A DNA stretch of 64,000 nucleotides from Sphingomonas glaciei (GCF_023380025.1 NZ_CP097253.1:1798001-1862000); one strand, 5' to 3'. Shown: positions 1 through 11,207, numbered from the stretch's first letter. Made by a program: numbers and translations. Notes: a model not told the origin generated them from the letters alone.

Positions 1-375
1 CCGCTCGAGCGCGGAGGAGATGTGGCGCACATCGGTCACGCCGCTGTGGCTGTTGGTGGTGGCGCCCGCGGGATAGAGCTTGGCGGCGATCCATACGCCC
101 TCGCGGTACCCGCGCTCCAGTTCGTCGGGATCGATGCTGTCGGTCAGGTAGCAGGTCATCAGCGGCTCGAAACCCGGGCCGGCCGCCGTACGGATACGGT
201 CCCGATAGGCGATCGCCGCCTCGACCGTGGTCACCGGCGGCACCAGGTTGGGCATGATGATCGCCCGCGCGAACTGCCGCGCGCTGTAGGGCGCCACCGC
301 TTCCAGCATCGCGCCGTCGCGCAGGTGGAGGTGCCAGTCGTCGGGGCGGCGGATGGTGAGGCTTTGCGTTTGCAC
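1..375 (-). CDS. pyrC: dihydroorotase, N-terminal part (cut by window edge)
   Basis: The open frame runs from a GTG at 375 to the window edge, giving 125 codons with no stop. The protein begins with [16 protein letters not shown], the metal-binding HxH start (His15, His17) of class II (E. coli PyrC-type) dihydroorotases. It later has [16 protein letters not shown], whose Lys99 matches the carboxylated bridging lysine. The enzyme cyclises carbamoyl aspartate to dihydroorotate in pyrimidine synthesis, in the cytosol. No ATG fits: the one at 400 is out of frame and soon meets a stop. AGGAAG lies a few bases upstream of the GTG. The divergent gene starts at 399, so only 23 bases separate the start codons. 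The rest of the gene is outside the window. Confidence 0.93.
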   Translation of the reverse strand, partial: MQTQSLTIRRPDDWHLHLRDGAMLEAVAPYSARQFARAIIMPNLVPPVTTVEAAIAYRDRIRTAAGPGFEPLMTCYLTDSIDPDELERGYREGVWIAAKLYPAGATTNSHSGVTDVRHISSALER

Positions 376-398
376 GGTCGGCTTCCTAGCTAAAGGCC

Positions 399-1103
399 AT
401 GCCCGCCACCACCCTCGCCGACCGCGCCCTCGTCCGCCTGTCCGGGAAGAATGTCCGCGGCTTCCTCCAGGGGCTCGTCACCAACGACGTCACCGGCGCG
501 CTGCCGGTTTGGGCCGGCCTCCTCTCCGCGCAGGGCAAATGCCTGTTCGATTTCCTGGTGTGGGCTGAGGGGGACGACCTGCTGATCGACTGCGAGGCGG
601 ATGCGGCGGAGGAGCTTGCCAAGCGGCTGCGCATGTATCGCCTGCGCCGCCCGATCGAGATCGCGCTCGAGCCTACCCTCGCCGTTCACTGGTCGGCGGA
701 GGGTGACGACGGCGTAGCCGATCCGCGCCTCTCCGATCTCGGTCGTCGCTGGATCGCGCCGGCGGATGAGCCTGCCAGCGGCTGGCTTGCCCACCGCCTT
801 GGCCGCGGCGTCTGCGAAGGCCGCGCGGAGCTTGGCGACCTGCTCTGGCTCGAAGCCAATGCGGCCGAGCTCGATGGCGTGAGCTTCACCAAGGGCTGCT
901 ATGTCGGTCAGGAGAATACCGCGCGGATGAACTGGCGGCAGAAGGTCAATCGCCGGCTGGTGGTGGTTCCCGCGACCGAGCCGGGCCCGCGGACCAAGGC
1001 TTTCTATCCCGACCTCGGCCTCGCGGTGGAGCATCGCCGGGTCGACGATCTCGCAGGTGTCACCCTGCCCGCCTGGCTGAACCGTACATTGGCGGAAGCC
1101 TAG
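399..1103 (+). CDS. ygfZ: YgfZ/GcvT-type folate-binding protein (Fe-S cluster-linked)
   Basis: This 234-residue protein carries the family signature KGCYVGQE at residues 165-172, followed by [16 protein letters not shown]. That is typical of the YgfZ/IBA57 family, which resembles the folate-binding aminomethyltransferase GcvT. Family members support maturation or repair of some iron-sulfur enzymes and tRNA modification. The aconitase gene close by encodes a [4Fe-4S] enzyme, so the setting fits, but the functional link is my inference. The ATG at 399 has AAAGG just upstream. The stop codon lies in a 4-base CTAG shared with the stop of the convergent gene. Identity is fairly certain from the signature; the exact substrate enzyme is unknown. 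Confidence 0.88.
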   Translation: MPATTLADRALVRLSGKNVRGFLQGLVTNDVTGALPVWAGLLSAQGKCLFDFLVWAEGDDLLIDCEADAAEELAKRLRMYRLRRPIEIALEPTLAVHWSAEGDDGVADPRLSDLGRRWIAPADEPASGWLAHRLGRGVCEGRAELGDLLWLEANAAELDGVSFTKGCYVGQENTARMNWRQKVNRRLVVVPATEPGPRTKAFYPDLGLAVEHRRVDDLAGVTLPAWLNRTLAEA

Positions 1104-1365
1104 GCGACCGCTTCCACCTTCTTGCGGTTCGACGCGATGCGGATCAGGGCGACGATGCCGATCCCGGCCCAGACCACGTTCAGCACCGCCGAGGGCCAGG
1201 CCTTGAAGTAGCCCGAGTTGATGATGAAGCCGATCGCGCCGAGCACGTTCATCGCCTGGTACAACGGCGACTTCGCATCGACCTTGCCTGCCGTCAGCAG
1301 CGCATAGCCGCCAAGGATCAGCAGGGCGGCGGCCCACCCTGCGATATCCACGAAAAGGCGTTCCA

Positions 1366-1366
<1 letters not shown>
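1100..1366 (-). CDS. small CBU_0592-like membrane protein
   Basis: An 88-residue protein starting MERLFVDIAGWAAALLILGG, with about three hydrophobic segments (roughly residues 8-27, 37-54 and 60-78) and a basic tail with NRKK. The run KSPLYQAMNVLGAIGFIINSGY resembles the CBU_0592 family of small membrane proteins, whose function is not known. I place the start at 1366 rather than at an upstream in-frame start: its ATG overlaps the acnA stop by one base (TGATG), a sign of translational coupling. It is therefore the second gene of an acnA operon. Its stop overlaps the ygfZ stop in a shared CTAG. Confidence 0.75.
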
Positions 1367-4044
<2,678 letters not shown>

Positions 4045-4122
4045 GGCTAACTCGCTGCTTGAGGTATGTGGTTGCAGCGGCCCTTAGCAAGGCTTTGGAG
4101 GAGCGGCAAAGGGCCGAGAGGA

Positions 4123-4584
4123 CTATCCGGTCCGGCCGTCCCCGACGCGGTCGATTGCACGCTTGGCCTTTTCGCCGTCGGCGATGTCGCTGGTGCGGAT
4201 CGCCGCTTGCTCGATCAGCTCCTTGGCTTCCTCGCGAAGTTCGCGGATCTCGGTCTCGTCCAGCTCCTCCTCGATCCCGGCCATCGAGTCCCGGGCGCGC
4301 TTGGTGGCATGAATGAGCTCGTCGAGCTTGGCGTGCATGGCGACATCGCGCCGACGGGCCTCGGCCTCGCGGTCATATTGGCCGTTCAGCACCATCTGGG
4401 TCAGGGTGATCGCCAGGATCGACAGCGCCGCGGTGAGGAGGTCGGTCGGCAGCCCGACCAGGAACCAGGCGCTGCAGAACAGGATGACCACGATGTGCAT
4501 CACCGGATGCGCGAACGTCCGGGCGATCGCCTCTGAAAGGCGGTCACCGGCCTGCACCAGCAAGTTGCGCTTCGGGACAGACAT
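4123..4584 (-). CDS. low-affinity iron permease family protein
   Basis: A 153-residue protein with two hydrophobic segments near residues 24-42 and 44-65. A charged cytoplasmic region follows, with LNGQYDREAEARRRDVAMHAKLDELIHA, a pattern I recognise from the bacterial Iron_permease family (related by name to yeast Fet4). The C-terminal third is rich in Glu, Arg and Lys and probably helical or coiled. The ATG at 4584 gives MSVPKRNLLVQAGDRLSEAIARTFAHP. Transport activity of these short bacterial forms is not established, so the iron link is by family name only. It lies upstream of acnA on the same strand with a 78-base gap. Confidence 0.72.
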   Translation of the reverse strand: MSVPKRNLLVQAGDRLSEAIARTFAHPVMHIVVILFCSAWFLVGLPTDLLTAALSILAITLTQMVLNGQYDREAEARRRDVAMHAKLDELIHATKRARDSMAGIEEELDETEIRELREEAKELIEQAAIRTSDIADGEKAKRAIDRVGDGRTG

Positions 4585-4738
4585 TACGCGCCCTTAACGA
4601 ACCGGTGTTCGGTTGTTTCCGAAGCGGTCCGAAACCCAACTCCCCATGCGAAAAGAATCACTTGGGCAGGGAACATCCTTGTGCCCTGCCGGTTGTTCGG
4701 GGGTTGCCAGCACCGCTGGCGCTCAGCGGGGATCTTCC

Positions 4739-4936
4739 ATGTCGTTCACCAGCCAGGCCTTCGATCGCCGCCTTGCCGCTTTCGAGCGTGCCGAAGCCGG
4801 CCGGTCGGGACGCCCGATGGGTGACCTCAGCATGGCCCGGGTGGCGCTCGCCCGCCGGCTTGGCCGCGCCGCCGATGCCGGCATCAACGACCCCGCCGCC
4901 ATGTCGTCGGGCTCGGCCTTCCTCCTCCGCGCCTAG
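4739..4936 (+). CDS. small hypothetical protein, 65 residues
   Basis: The frame reads MSFTSQAFDRRLAAFERAEA and continues to a Ser/Gly/Leu tail. It is hydrophilic, Arg- and Ala-rich and probably largely helical, with no signal peptide or metal motif. I do not recognise the family. Support for a real gene is moderate. A short in-frame product ends exactly at the corA stop, sharing a CTAG. That shared-stop arrangement recurs at clearly real convergent pairs elsewhere in the window. The ribosome site is weak (GGGGATC). An in-frame ATG at 4613 could extend it to 107 residues, but the added part looks non-coding. Confidence 0.45.
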   Translation: MSFTSQAFDRRLAAFERAEAGRSGRPMGDLSMARVALARRLGRAADAGINDPAAMSSGSAFLLRA

Positions 4937-5904
4937 ATCCAGCCTCGCCGCTTCAGAATCCATAGTGGCAGCACCGCGCTGACCAGCATCAGCCCTAGAC
5001 TCATCGGATAGCCCCACACTTCGTCAAGCTCGGGCATGTGGACGAAATTCATGCCGAAGATGCCCGCGATCAGGGTCGGCGGCAGGAACACCACCGCCAT
5101 CCAGCTGAATAATTTCATCGCAGCATTCTGCTCGATGCTGATGAGGCCCAGGCTCGCATCGAGCAGGAAGGTCAGCTGCCCCGACAGGAAAGCGCTGTGG
5201 TCGATCAGCGCGGAGACGTCGGTGCTGAGGCTCGAGATGAGTTCGCGGGTCCGCTCGCATCCCGGCCCGTGAAGCCGATCCGATGCGGCAAGGAATCCCA
5301 GTGCCCGTGCGGTGCTGACCGCGGTGATGCGGATCTTGGCGATCAGCGTCTGGACCTGTCCGATCCGCCGCAGCACCGCCTCAAGCTCCTTGGTCGAGAT
5401 CCGCTCATAGTCGTTGCTTCGGAAGGTATCGCGGGACAGGCCCTCGATCTCCGCCCCCGCGGCTTCCAGCTCGTCCGCCAGCCGGTCGACGATCGCGTCG
5501 AGCAGGCGGGTGAGGGCGGTGGTCGAATCCTTAACCAGGCCCAGTTCGACCCGCGCCTCGCGGCTGAACGCCAGCCACGGCTTGGGCGTCACATAGCGCA
5601 CCGTCACCAGCTTGCCTTCCTTCAGGACGAAGCTGATCGGCTCGCTTTGCGGTTGCCCTTCCTGGACCCCGAACAGCACGCTAACCGTCATCACCAGCGC
5701 GCCGTCGCGCTCGAACAGCCGGCTCGACGGCTCGATCTCGACCATGTCGTCGCGGGTCGGCACCGAGAAGCCGAGAGATTGCTCGACCAGCATTTCCTCC
5801 TCGCGGGTCGGTTCCTCAAGGTCGATCCAGGTCGCCCCGGCGGGAATCTCGCCGGTGGAGGTGATGACCGACCCATCGCAATCGGGACCATAAGCGCGCA
5901 GCAT
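4933..5904 (-). CDS. corA: CorA-type magnesium/divalent cation transporter
   Basis: The 323-residue protein has a soluble N-terminal domain, long helices with RTRELISSLSTDVSALIDHSAF, and two C-terminal membrane helices. The hallmark GMN sits in GIFGMNFVHMPE at about residues 284-286, at the end of the first membrane helix. CorA pentamers let Mg2+ (sometimes Co2+ or Ni2+) into the cytosol. I choose the ATG at 5904 (MLRAYGPDCDGS), with AAGAAGG just upstream. A further upstream in-frame start at 5970 would overlap the divergent dmeF start and adds an atypical Arg/Gly stretch. It ends in a CTAG shared with the small convergent gene. Confidence 0.93.
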   Translation of the reverse strand: MLRAYGPDCDGSVITSTGEIPAGATWIDLEEPTREEEMLVEQSLGFSVPTRDDMVEIEPSSRLFERDGALVMTVSVLFGVQEGQPQSEPISFVLKEGKLVTVRYVTPKPWLAFSREARVELGLVKDSTTALTRLLDAIVDRLADELEAAGAEIEGLSRDTFRSNDYERISTKELEAVLRRIGQVQTLIAKIRITAVSTARALGFLAASDRLHGPGCERTRELISSLSTDVSALIDHSAFLSGQLTFLLDASLGLISIEQNAAMKLFSWMAVVFLPPTLIAGIFGMNFVHMPELDEVWGYPMSLGLMLVSAVLPLWILKRRGWI

Positions 5905-5969
5905 CCGCCTTCTTGGCCAGCGTCCGAGCGCCTTGGCAAGCCCACCCTGCTCCCCTAGCCAGAACGGCA

Positions 5970-6845
5970 ATGGCCACGCATTCGCATGACTTCCTCGGCG
6001 ACGCCCACGATTCCAACGCCCGGCGTACCCGCTGGGTAGTATGGCTGAGTGCGACCATGATGGTGGCGGAGATCGTCGCCGGGACGCTGACCGGATCGAT
6101 GGCCCTGTCCGCCGACGGCTGGCACATGGCGACCCACACGTTGGCGCTTGGCGTCAGCGCGCTGGCCTACAGCTTCGCTCGCCGCAACAACGGCGACCAA
6201 CGCTACAGCTGGGGCACCGGCAAGGTCGGCAGCCTGGCCGGCTTCGCCTCCGCCCTCGGCCTCGCCGCCGTGGCGCTCGGGATCCTCTACGAAAGCGGCC
6301 TGCGCTTGGTAGAGCCCCGCTCGGTCGCGTTCGGGGAGGCGCTGGTGGTTGCGGTGATCGGCCTGCTGGTCAATCTCGCCAGTGCCGCGCTGCTCGGCCA
6401 CGGCCATTCGCACGACGGTGACCATGGTCATGACCATGCCCACGACCATAATCTTCGCTCCGCCTACCTACACGTCCTCGCCGACGCGCTGACCAGCGTG
6501 CTAGCGATCGCCGCGCTCGCGGCCGGCTGGTGGTTCGGGATCGGCTGGCTCGACGCCGCGGTCGGCGTGGTCGGGGCGCTGGTGATCCTGCACTGGAGCC
6601 GCGGTCTGGTAATCGAGACCGCCGGGGTCCTGCTCGACCGCGTTCCCGACCAGCATCTGTGCGACGAACTGCGCGCCAAGATCGAGGGGCCGGGTGACGT
6701 CACCGTTCACGACTGGCACCTGTGGGCGGTCGGCCCCGGCCGCTACGCCGCCATCGTCTCCGCCACCGGAGCCACCCCCAGCGAAGTCCGCCGCCGCCTC
6801 GGCGACGACAAGAGGATCGCTCACCTTACCGTGGAATGTTCGTGA
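5970..6845 (+). CDS. dmeF: CDF-family Co/Ni efflux transporter DmeF
   Basis: A 291-residue cation diffusion facilitator. The N-terminus MATHSHDFLGDAHDSNARRT and the first metal site ADGWHMATH (Asp49, His52) match the DmeF subgroup. A His-rich cytoplasmic loop (residues 144-160, alternating His and Asp) precedes the second site at His168/Asp172. A short C-terminal domain ends with LTVECS. It exports cobalt, nickel or similar ions from the cytosol by proton antiport. It diverges from corA with 65 bases between starts, pairing a divalent-ion importer with an exporter. The DUF2585 gene overlaps its 3' end. Confidence 0.9.
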   Translation: MATHSHDFLGDAHDSNARRTRWVVWLSATMMVAEIVAGTLTGSMALSADGWHMATHTLALGVSALAYSFARRNNGDQRYSWGTGKVGSLAGFASALGLAAVALGILYESGLRLVEPRSVAFGEALVVAVIGLLVNLASAALLGHGHSHDGDHGHDHAHDHNLRSAYLHVLADALTSVLAIAALAAGWWFGIGWLDAAVGVVGALVILHWSRGLVIETAGVLLDRVPDQHLCDELRAKIEGPGDVTVHDWHLWAVGPGRYAAIVSATGATPSEVRRRLGDDKRIAHLTVECS

Positions 6846-7393
6846 AAAAGCTTCGCCCTGCCCTCGCCACCCTCCTCGTCGTGATCGGCGCCGCCGCCAT
6901 CCTGTGGCTGATGGGGCGTCCGCTAACCTACCGCGGCGGCCTGATCGAGCTATGGGGCCCGGCCGGCGCCAAGCAGAGCCAGATGCTGCTCGACTGGTAC
7001 AGCGCCAGCCACGTCGTGCACGGCTTCCTGTTCTACGGCCTGCTGCATCTCGCCGCCAAGCGCTGGAAGCCGGGGCAGCGGCTGTTCGCCGCGACCATTG
7101 TCGAGGCGGCGTGGGAGATCGTCGAGAATTCGCCGGTGATCATCGACCGCTACCGCGAGGCGACCATCGCGCTCGGCTACCGCGGCGATACGGTGCTGAA
7201 TTCGGTCAGCGACATCGCGATGATGATCGCCGGCTTCCTGCTCGCGGCGCGGATCCCGGTGTGGGCCAGCGTGATGATCGTGCTGGTGCTGGAACTGGTC
7301 CCGCTCGCCATCATCCGCGACAATCTGACGCTTAACGTGTGGATGCTGCTCAGCCCCAACGACACCGTGCTCGCCTGGCAGGCGAGGGCCTGA
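6836..7393 (+). CDS. DUF2585 (UPF0314) membrane protein
   Basis: A 185-residue integral membrane protein with about four hydrophobic segments, starting MFVKKLRPALATLLVVIGAA. The conserved runs LLDWYSASHVVHGFLFYGLL, EAAWEIVENSPVIIDRYR and IRDNLTLNVWML are those of DUF2585, a family of unknown function common in alphaproteobacteria. The ATG at 6836 overlaps the dmeF end by 10 bases. An in-frame GTG at 6842 would instead give a GTGA stop/start overlap and is equally possible. Co-transcription with dmeF is likely, but a functional link is not known. Confidence 0.85.
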   Translation: MFVKKLRPALATLLVVIGAAAILWLMGRPLTYRGGLIELWGPAGAKQSQMLLDWYSASHVVHGFLFYGLLHLAAKRWKPGQRLFAATIVEAAWEIVENSPVIIDRYREATIALGYRGDTVLNSVSDIAMMIAGFLLAARIPVWASVMIVLVLELVPLAIIRDNLTLNVWMLLSPNDTVLAWQARA

Positions 7394-7409
7394 CGACCCG
7401 CGACCGGCG

Positions 7410-7910
7410 CTACATCCGCACAATGTGATCGAGGTGGCCGCGCACCACCGGCGCCGTCGCGGCCGCAACCCCGCGCAACTGCGGCACGTCGCCGCGGCGG
7501 GCGTACCGCTCCATCAGCGCCAGCGCCTGGCGATGACTGGTGACCTGCTGGGCGCGATAGGTGGCGTCGAACGTCGCCGACCGTGCCAGCGCATCCAGCA
7601 TGTCGCGATGCATCGGCCGCATCTGCGTCGGCACGCCGAAACCCGCGCTCGCCGCGGCCGCGCGCAGCTGGGCACTGGTGTTGGTGTGGTCGCGGATCAT
7701 CAGTTCGGCATGCATCCGGTTCATCGGGTCACGGCTGCGCTGAAGCGCCAGCCGGCTACTCTCGATTTCGAACAGATCGGTCGACGCCGCCATGGCAATG
7801 AATGCAGGGGCGACCCGCGGGGTCTCCGTCATCCCCGGCGTGGTAGCGCAGCCGGTCAGGCTCACGCTGCCCAGTGCGGCAAGTAGGGCGAAGGGGGCAA
7901 GACGACGCAT
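7410..7910 (-). CDS. DUF4142 lipoprotein
   Basis: A 166-residue protein starting MRRLAPFALLAALGSVSLTGCATT. That is a lipoprotein signal with lipobox LTGC, so Cys21 should be lipidated and the protein exported. The mature part is helical with FIAMAASTDLFEIESSRLAL and HAELMIRDHTNTSAQLRAA, the pattern of DUF4142, a ferritin-like four-helix family of unknown function. The start at 7910 is chosen because the signal peptide begins there; upstream sequence in frame is Arg/Pro-rich and not signal-like. It stands alone, convergent with the DUF2585 gene and divergent from the PagL-like gene. Confidence 0.8.
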   Translation of the reverse strand: MRRLAPFALLAALGSVSLTGCATTPGMTETPRVAPAFIAMAASTDLFEIESSRLALQRSRDPMNRMHAELMIRDHTNTSAQLRAAAASAGFGVPTQMRPMHRDMLDALARSATFDATYRAQQVTSHRQALALMERYARRGDVPQLRGVAAATAPVVRGHLDHIVRM

Positions 7911-8027
7911 TGGAGCACTCCTGGGCAGCTTACGGGGCGACACGAGCCCAAGTGCCGGTGGCGCGTTCAGGTTCCGTCGCCTAAGCCTATGCAATCGGGC
8001 GATCTTCCCGATTTTGCCGGAGCGCTC

Positions 8028-8540
8028 ATGAAGATTGTCCTACCGCTTGCTGCCGCAGCGCTATCCTGTCCCGCCGCCGCCTCGGCTGCCGAGCTATTCG
8101 CCGGCCTCCACGCCCATGGCGTCAAGACGCCGCTCAGCCTCAATTCCGACCGCGAGGGCGGCGCCGACATCAGCATTGGGGTCCGCGGCGGACGGATCGG
8201 CGGCACGCCGCTACAGCCTTATGCCTTCGGACAGCTCAACACCGACGGCGGCACCAACTTCCTTGCTGCCGGCCTGTCGGCGCGGTTTGGCGACCGCCTG
8301 TATGTCCGCCCGGGAGTTGGTGTCGCGGTGCATGACGGATCGGCCTCCAAGGTTGACCTTCCCGACCGCCTCGCGCTCGGCAGCCGGGTCCTGTTCGCGC
8401 CCGAGGTGGCGATCGGGGTCCAACTCAATGATCGCGTCGGGGTGGAGGCGAGCTGGGTTCATTTCAGCCACGCCCAGCTGGCGGGCAAGCAGAACCCGGG
8501 CATCGACAACCTGGGTGTGCGGCTGAACGTCCGGCTCTAA
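8028..8540 (+). CDS. PagL-like acyloxyacyl hydrolase (lipid A 3-O-deacylase family)
   Basis: A 170-residue protein with a signal peptide ending near ASA|AELFAG and alternating-residue strands of a small outer-membrane beta-barrel. Near the C-terminus, WVHFSHAQLAGKQNPGID carries the His and Ser of the PagL His-x-Ser active site. PagL enzymes remove an acyl chain from lipid A at the outer membrane. The residue aligned with the catalytic Glu appears to be Asp here (NPGID). The ATG at 8028 is used because the signal peptide starts there. Its TAA overlaps the crcB TAG in a 4-base CTAA. The exact lipid substrate is unproven. Confidence 0.78.
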   Translation: MKIVLPLAAAALSCPAAASAAELFAGLHAHGVKTPLSLNSDREGGADISIGVRGGRIGGTPLQPYAFGQLNTDGGTNFLAAGLSARFGDRLYVRPGVGVAVHDGSASKVDLPDRLALGSRVLFAPEVAIGVQLNDRVGVEASWVHFSHAQLAGKQNPGIDNLGVRLNVRL

Positions 8541-8878
8541 CGAGTCAGCACCAGTCCCAGCGCCAGCCCGGCCAGCGATCCCGCGATGGTCAGCCCGGCG
8601 TACAGCAGCGCGGTGCCGGGCGCGCGTGACCAGAGCAGCACGGTGTCCAGCGCAAAGGCGCTCATGGTGGTGAACCCGCCAAGCAGCCCGACACCCAGCA
8701 GCAACCGCGCCTGATCGGATCCGCCGCTCCGTCCCAGCCATCCGGCCAGCATTCCCATCGCCAGGCAGCCGCCCAGGTTAACCGCCAGCGTTCCCCATGG
8801 GCTCGCCACAAGTCCGCCCAGCCACCAGCGGAGCAGTGCCCCGCCGCCGCCGCCGACGAAGACCAGAAGGGCGCTCAG
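8537..8878 (-). CDS. crcB: fluoride exporter CrcB, probable CTG start
   Basis: The 113-residue product has four membrane segments. It shows the CrcB/Fluc marks GGGGGALLRWWLG, WGTLAVNLGGCLAMG and LLGVGLLGGFTTMSAFALDT. Fluc dimers let fluoride leave the cell. No ATG, GTG or TTG exists near the expected N-terminus: the only long-form start, at 9001, would add an Arg-rich stretch out of the DUF808 gene. The CTG at 8878 gives (M)SALLVFVGGGGG, the expected length. It overlaps the DUF808 stop as CTGA, like the ATGA and GTGA couplings elsewhere here. I saw no fluoride-riboswitch pattern upstream. Confidence 0.85.
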   Translation of the reverse strand: MSALLVFVGGGGGALLRWWLGGLVASPWGTLAVNLGGCLAMGMLAGWLGRSGGSDQARLLLGVGLLGGFTTMSAFALDTVLLWSRAPGTALLYAGLTIAGSLAGLALGLVLTR

Positions 8879-9837
8879 TGTGCGCCCGCCTCGACGTCCG
8901 AGCCCTTTCGGCTTGGCAGCAGGCCCAGCAGCGCGACGATGACGCCGCCGACCACGATGCCTGCGACCGCGCCGCCAAGTGCATTCAGCACCCACTCCCA
9001 CACCGGCACCGCGAACCCGATGCCCTCGGCGATGCTGTGGGAAGCGTCGTGGACGAAGTGAGGGATCGCCGCGGCGATGTTCAGGTCCTCAAGCCCGTGA
9101 AGCAGGATCTGCCCACCGACCCACAGCATCGCGGCGGTTCCGATCACGGCCAACGCAGCCAGCAGCTTGGGAACGCCGCGAACCAGTGCGCGGCCGAAGC
9201 TTTGCGCGAAGCTCGGTCCGCGCTCGGCCAGGTGCAGCCCGATATCGTCCAGCTTCACGATCAGCCCGACGACGCCGTAAACGCCGATCGTGATGGCGAT
9301 CGCCACGACCGCGAGGATGCCGGCCTGCGCTCCAAGGCTGTTGGCTTCCACCTCTGCCAGCGCGATCGCCATGATCTCAGCCGAAAGGATGAAATCCGTT
9401 CGGACCGCGCCCTTGACCTGTCGATCCTCCAGTTCGCCCGGGTCGGCGACCTCGATCAGATCTTCAGCGGTATGGCTGTGCCCGCTGACCTTTTCCCAGA
9501 TCTTGTGGGTGGCCTCATAGGCAAGGAAGGCGCCGCCGATCATCAGAAGCGGCGTGACCGCCCATGGTGCGAACGCCGCGAGCAGTAGTGCGGCGGGGAG
9601 CAGGATCACCAGCTTGTTGAACAGCGAGCCGCGCGCAATCTTGAAAATGATCGGGATTTCGCGAGCGGGGCTCAGTCCGGTGACATAGCGTGGCGTCACC
9701 GCCGTATCGTCAATCACGACGCCGGCCGCCTTCATTCCGGCGCGTCCCGCGGCGGCACCGACATCGTCGACACTGGCGGCGGCAAGCTTCGCAATGGTCG
9801 CCACATCGTCGAGCAGCGCAGCAAGTCCGGAAGGCAT
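8875..9837 (-). CDS. DUF808 (YedI-like) membrane protein
   Basis: A 320-residue inner-membrane protein starting MPSGLAALLDDVATIAKLAA. Runs such as VVIDDTAVTPRYVTGLSPARE, GGAFLAYEATHKIWEKV and RTDFILSAEIMAIALAEVE mark DUF808, a widespread family of unknown function with several hydrophobic helices. The ATG at 9837 has a good site, AAGGGG, about five bases upstream. Longer in-frame starts run into the serS leader and look non-coding. It is followed at 4-base overlap by crcB, so the two are co-transcribed. Whether DUF808 has a role in ion stress is speculation. Confidence 0.85.
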   Translation of the reverse strand: MPSGLAALLDDVATIAKLAAASVDDVGAAAGRAGMKAAGVVIDDTAVTPRYVTGLSPAREIPIIFKIARGSLFNKLVILLPAALLLAAFAPWAVTPLLMIGGAFLAYEATHKIWEKVSGHSHTAEDLIEVADPGELEDRQVKGAVRTDFILSAEIMAIALAEVEANSLGAQAGILAVVAIAITIGVYGVVGLIVKLDDIGLHLAERGPSFAQSFGRALVRGVPKLLAALAVIGTAAMLWVGGQILLHGLEDLNIAAAIPHFVHDASHSIAEGIGFAVPVWEWVLNALGGAVAGIVVGGVIVALLGLLPSRKGSDVEAGAH

Positions 9838-9947
9838 GGTATCCCCTTGTTCTTCGCCCGACTGCAAAGACGCAAGGCGAGTGCCGGTCAAGTCTCGGAC
9901 GGTCGCAGAGGTTGCGTCAGAAGGCGCAATCGCGCATCCGCCGGGCC

Positions 9948-11207
9948 ATGCTGGACCCCGCCTTCCTTCGCCAGAACCGCGACCTCGTCGCCCGCGCCGC
10001 AAGCCAGAAGAATGTCGCGCTCGACCTCGACGCAATCCTCGCTCTCGAAGGCGAAGTGCGCGGCACCAAGACCGAGGTCGACCGCCTCCGCGCCGAGCGC
10101 AATGCCATCTCCGCCGGATTCAAGACCGCCGCGCCGGAGGAAAAGGCCGAGCTCGGCCGCCGCGCCAAGGAAGCCGGCGCCAAGGCCTCCGAACTCGAAG
10201 CCGGGGTCGCCGACAAGGAAGCGCAGCTGCGCGATGCCCTTCTCCGCTTGCCCAATATTCCGTGGGACGGCGCACCGGTCGGGCCCGACGAGAACAGCAA
10301 CGTCGTCATCCGCACCGAGGGCAGCCTTCCCGACTTCGGCTTCACCCCGCGTGACCATGTCGAGCTGTGCGAGATGAACGACTGGGCCGACCTCGGCCGC
10401 ATCGTCCAGGTTTCGGGCAGCCGCCAATATTGCCTCAAGGGCCGCCTCGCCCTGCTCGAGGCCAATCTGATGGCGTGGGCACTGGGCAAGATCGCCGCCG
10501 CGGGGTTCACCCCGATCACCGTACCCGCGCTGGTCCGCGAAGAGGCGTTCGTCCGCCAAGGGCAATTCCCTGGCCACAAGGAGGAAACCTACCAGCTTCC
10601 CAACGACGACCTGTGGCTGGCCGGCACCGCCGAGGTGGCGTTGACCTCGCTCCACTCGGGCGAGATCCTCGACCTCAGCAAGGGCCCGGTCCTCTATGCC
10701 GGCTATTCGCCCTGCTTCCGCCGCGAGGCGGGCAGCGCTGGCCGCGACGTCCGCGGCCTGCTGCGCGTCCACCAGTTCGCCAAGGTCGAACAGTTCGTCA
10801 TCTGCGAAGCAGACGAAGCGGTCTCAGCCGAGTGGCACGCCCGCCTACTCGGTCTGGCCGAGGAGCTGCTGACCGACCTCGAAATCCCCTATCAGGTGAT
10901 CGAGACCTCGACCGGTGACATGGGTCTTGGCAAGTTCCGGATGAACGACATCGAAAGCTGGGTGCCCAGCCTCGGCAAATATCGCGAGACGCACAGCTGC
11001 TCGACCCTGCACGACTGGCAGGCCCGCCGCGCCAACCTCCGCTACCGCGATGAAGGCGGCAAGGTGCGCTACGCCCACACCCTCAACAATACCGCGCTGG
11101 CGAGCCCCCGGATCCTCGTGCCGCTGCTCGAGAACCACCAGACCGAGGACGGCCGGGTGCGCTTGCCCAAGGCGCTGCAGGGGCTGATGGGCGGGGAGTG
11201 GCTCTGA
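9948..11207 (+). CDS. serS: seryl-tRNA synthetase
   Basis: A 419-residue class II synthetase that charges tRNA-Ser. Residues 25-110 are the Lys/Glu/Ala-rich antiparallel coiled coil that grips the long variable arm. Motif 2 is FRREAGSAGRDVRGLLRVHQF and motif 3 lies in NTALASPRILVPLLENHQTEDG. The ATG at 9948 gives MLDPAFLRQNRDLVARAA, a standard start; upstream in-frame starts add unrelated sequence. A hydrolase gene overlaps its end by 10 bases. The matching tRNA-Ser(GGA) gene is elsewhere in this window at 49 kb. Confidence 0.97.
   Translation: MLDPAFLRQNRDLVARAASQKNVALDLDAILALEGEVRGTKTEVDRLRAERNAISAGFKTAAPEEKAELGRRAKEAGAKASELEAGVADKEAQLRDALLRLPNIPWDGAPVGPDENSNVVIRTEGSLPDFGFTPRDHVELCEMNDWADLGRIVQVSGSRQYCLKGRLALLEANLMAWALGKIAAAGFTPITVPALVREEAFVRQGQFPGHKEETYQLPNDDLWLAGTAEVALTSLHSGEILDLSKGPVLYAGYSPCFRREAGSAGRDVRGLLRVHQFAKVEQFVICEADEAVSAEWHARLLGLAEELLTDLEIPYQVIETSTGDMGLGKFRMNDIESWVPSLGKYRETHSCSTLHDWQARRANLRYRDEGGKVRYAHTLNNTALASPRILVPLLENHQTEDGRVRLPKALQGLMGGEWL

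Noticed and set aside
4079..4115. GGCCCTT/AAGGGCC pair between the iron-permease gene and acnA as a terminator
   Set aside because: The loop is 23 bases and no T-run follows, so it is too weak to call.
8537..9001. 154-residue CrcB starting at 9001
   Set aside because: The added N-terminus is an Arg/Gly-rich shadow of the DUF808 gene and does not match CrcB length.
9838..9947. Fluoride riboswitch or T-box in the region between DUF808 and serS
   Set aside because: I looked for the conserved riboswitch segments on the minus strand and a T-box on the plus strand and found neither.
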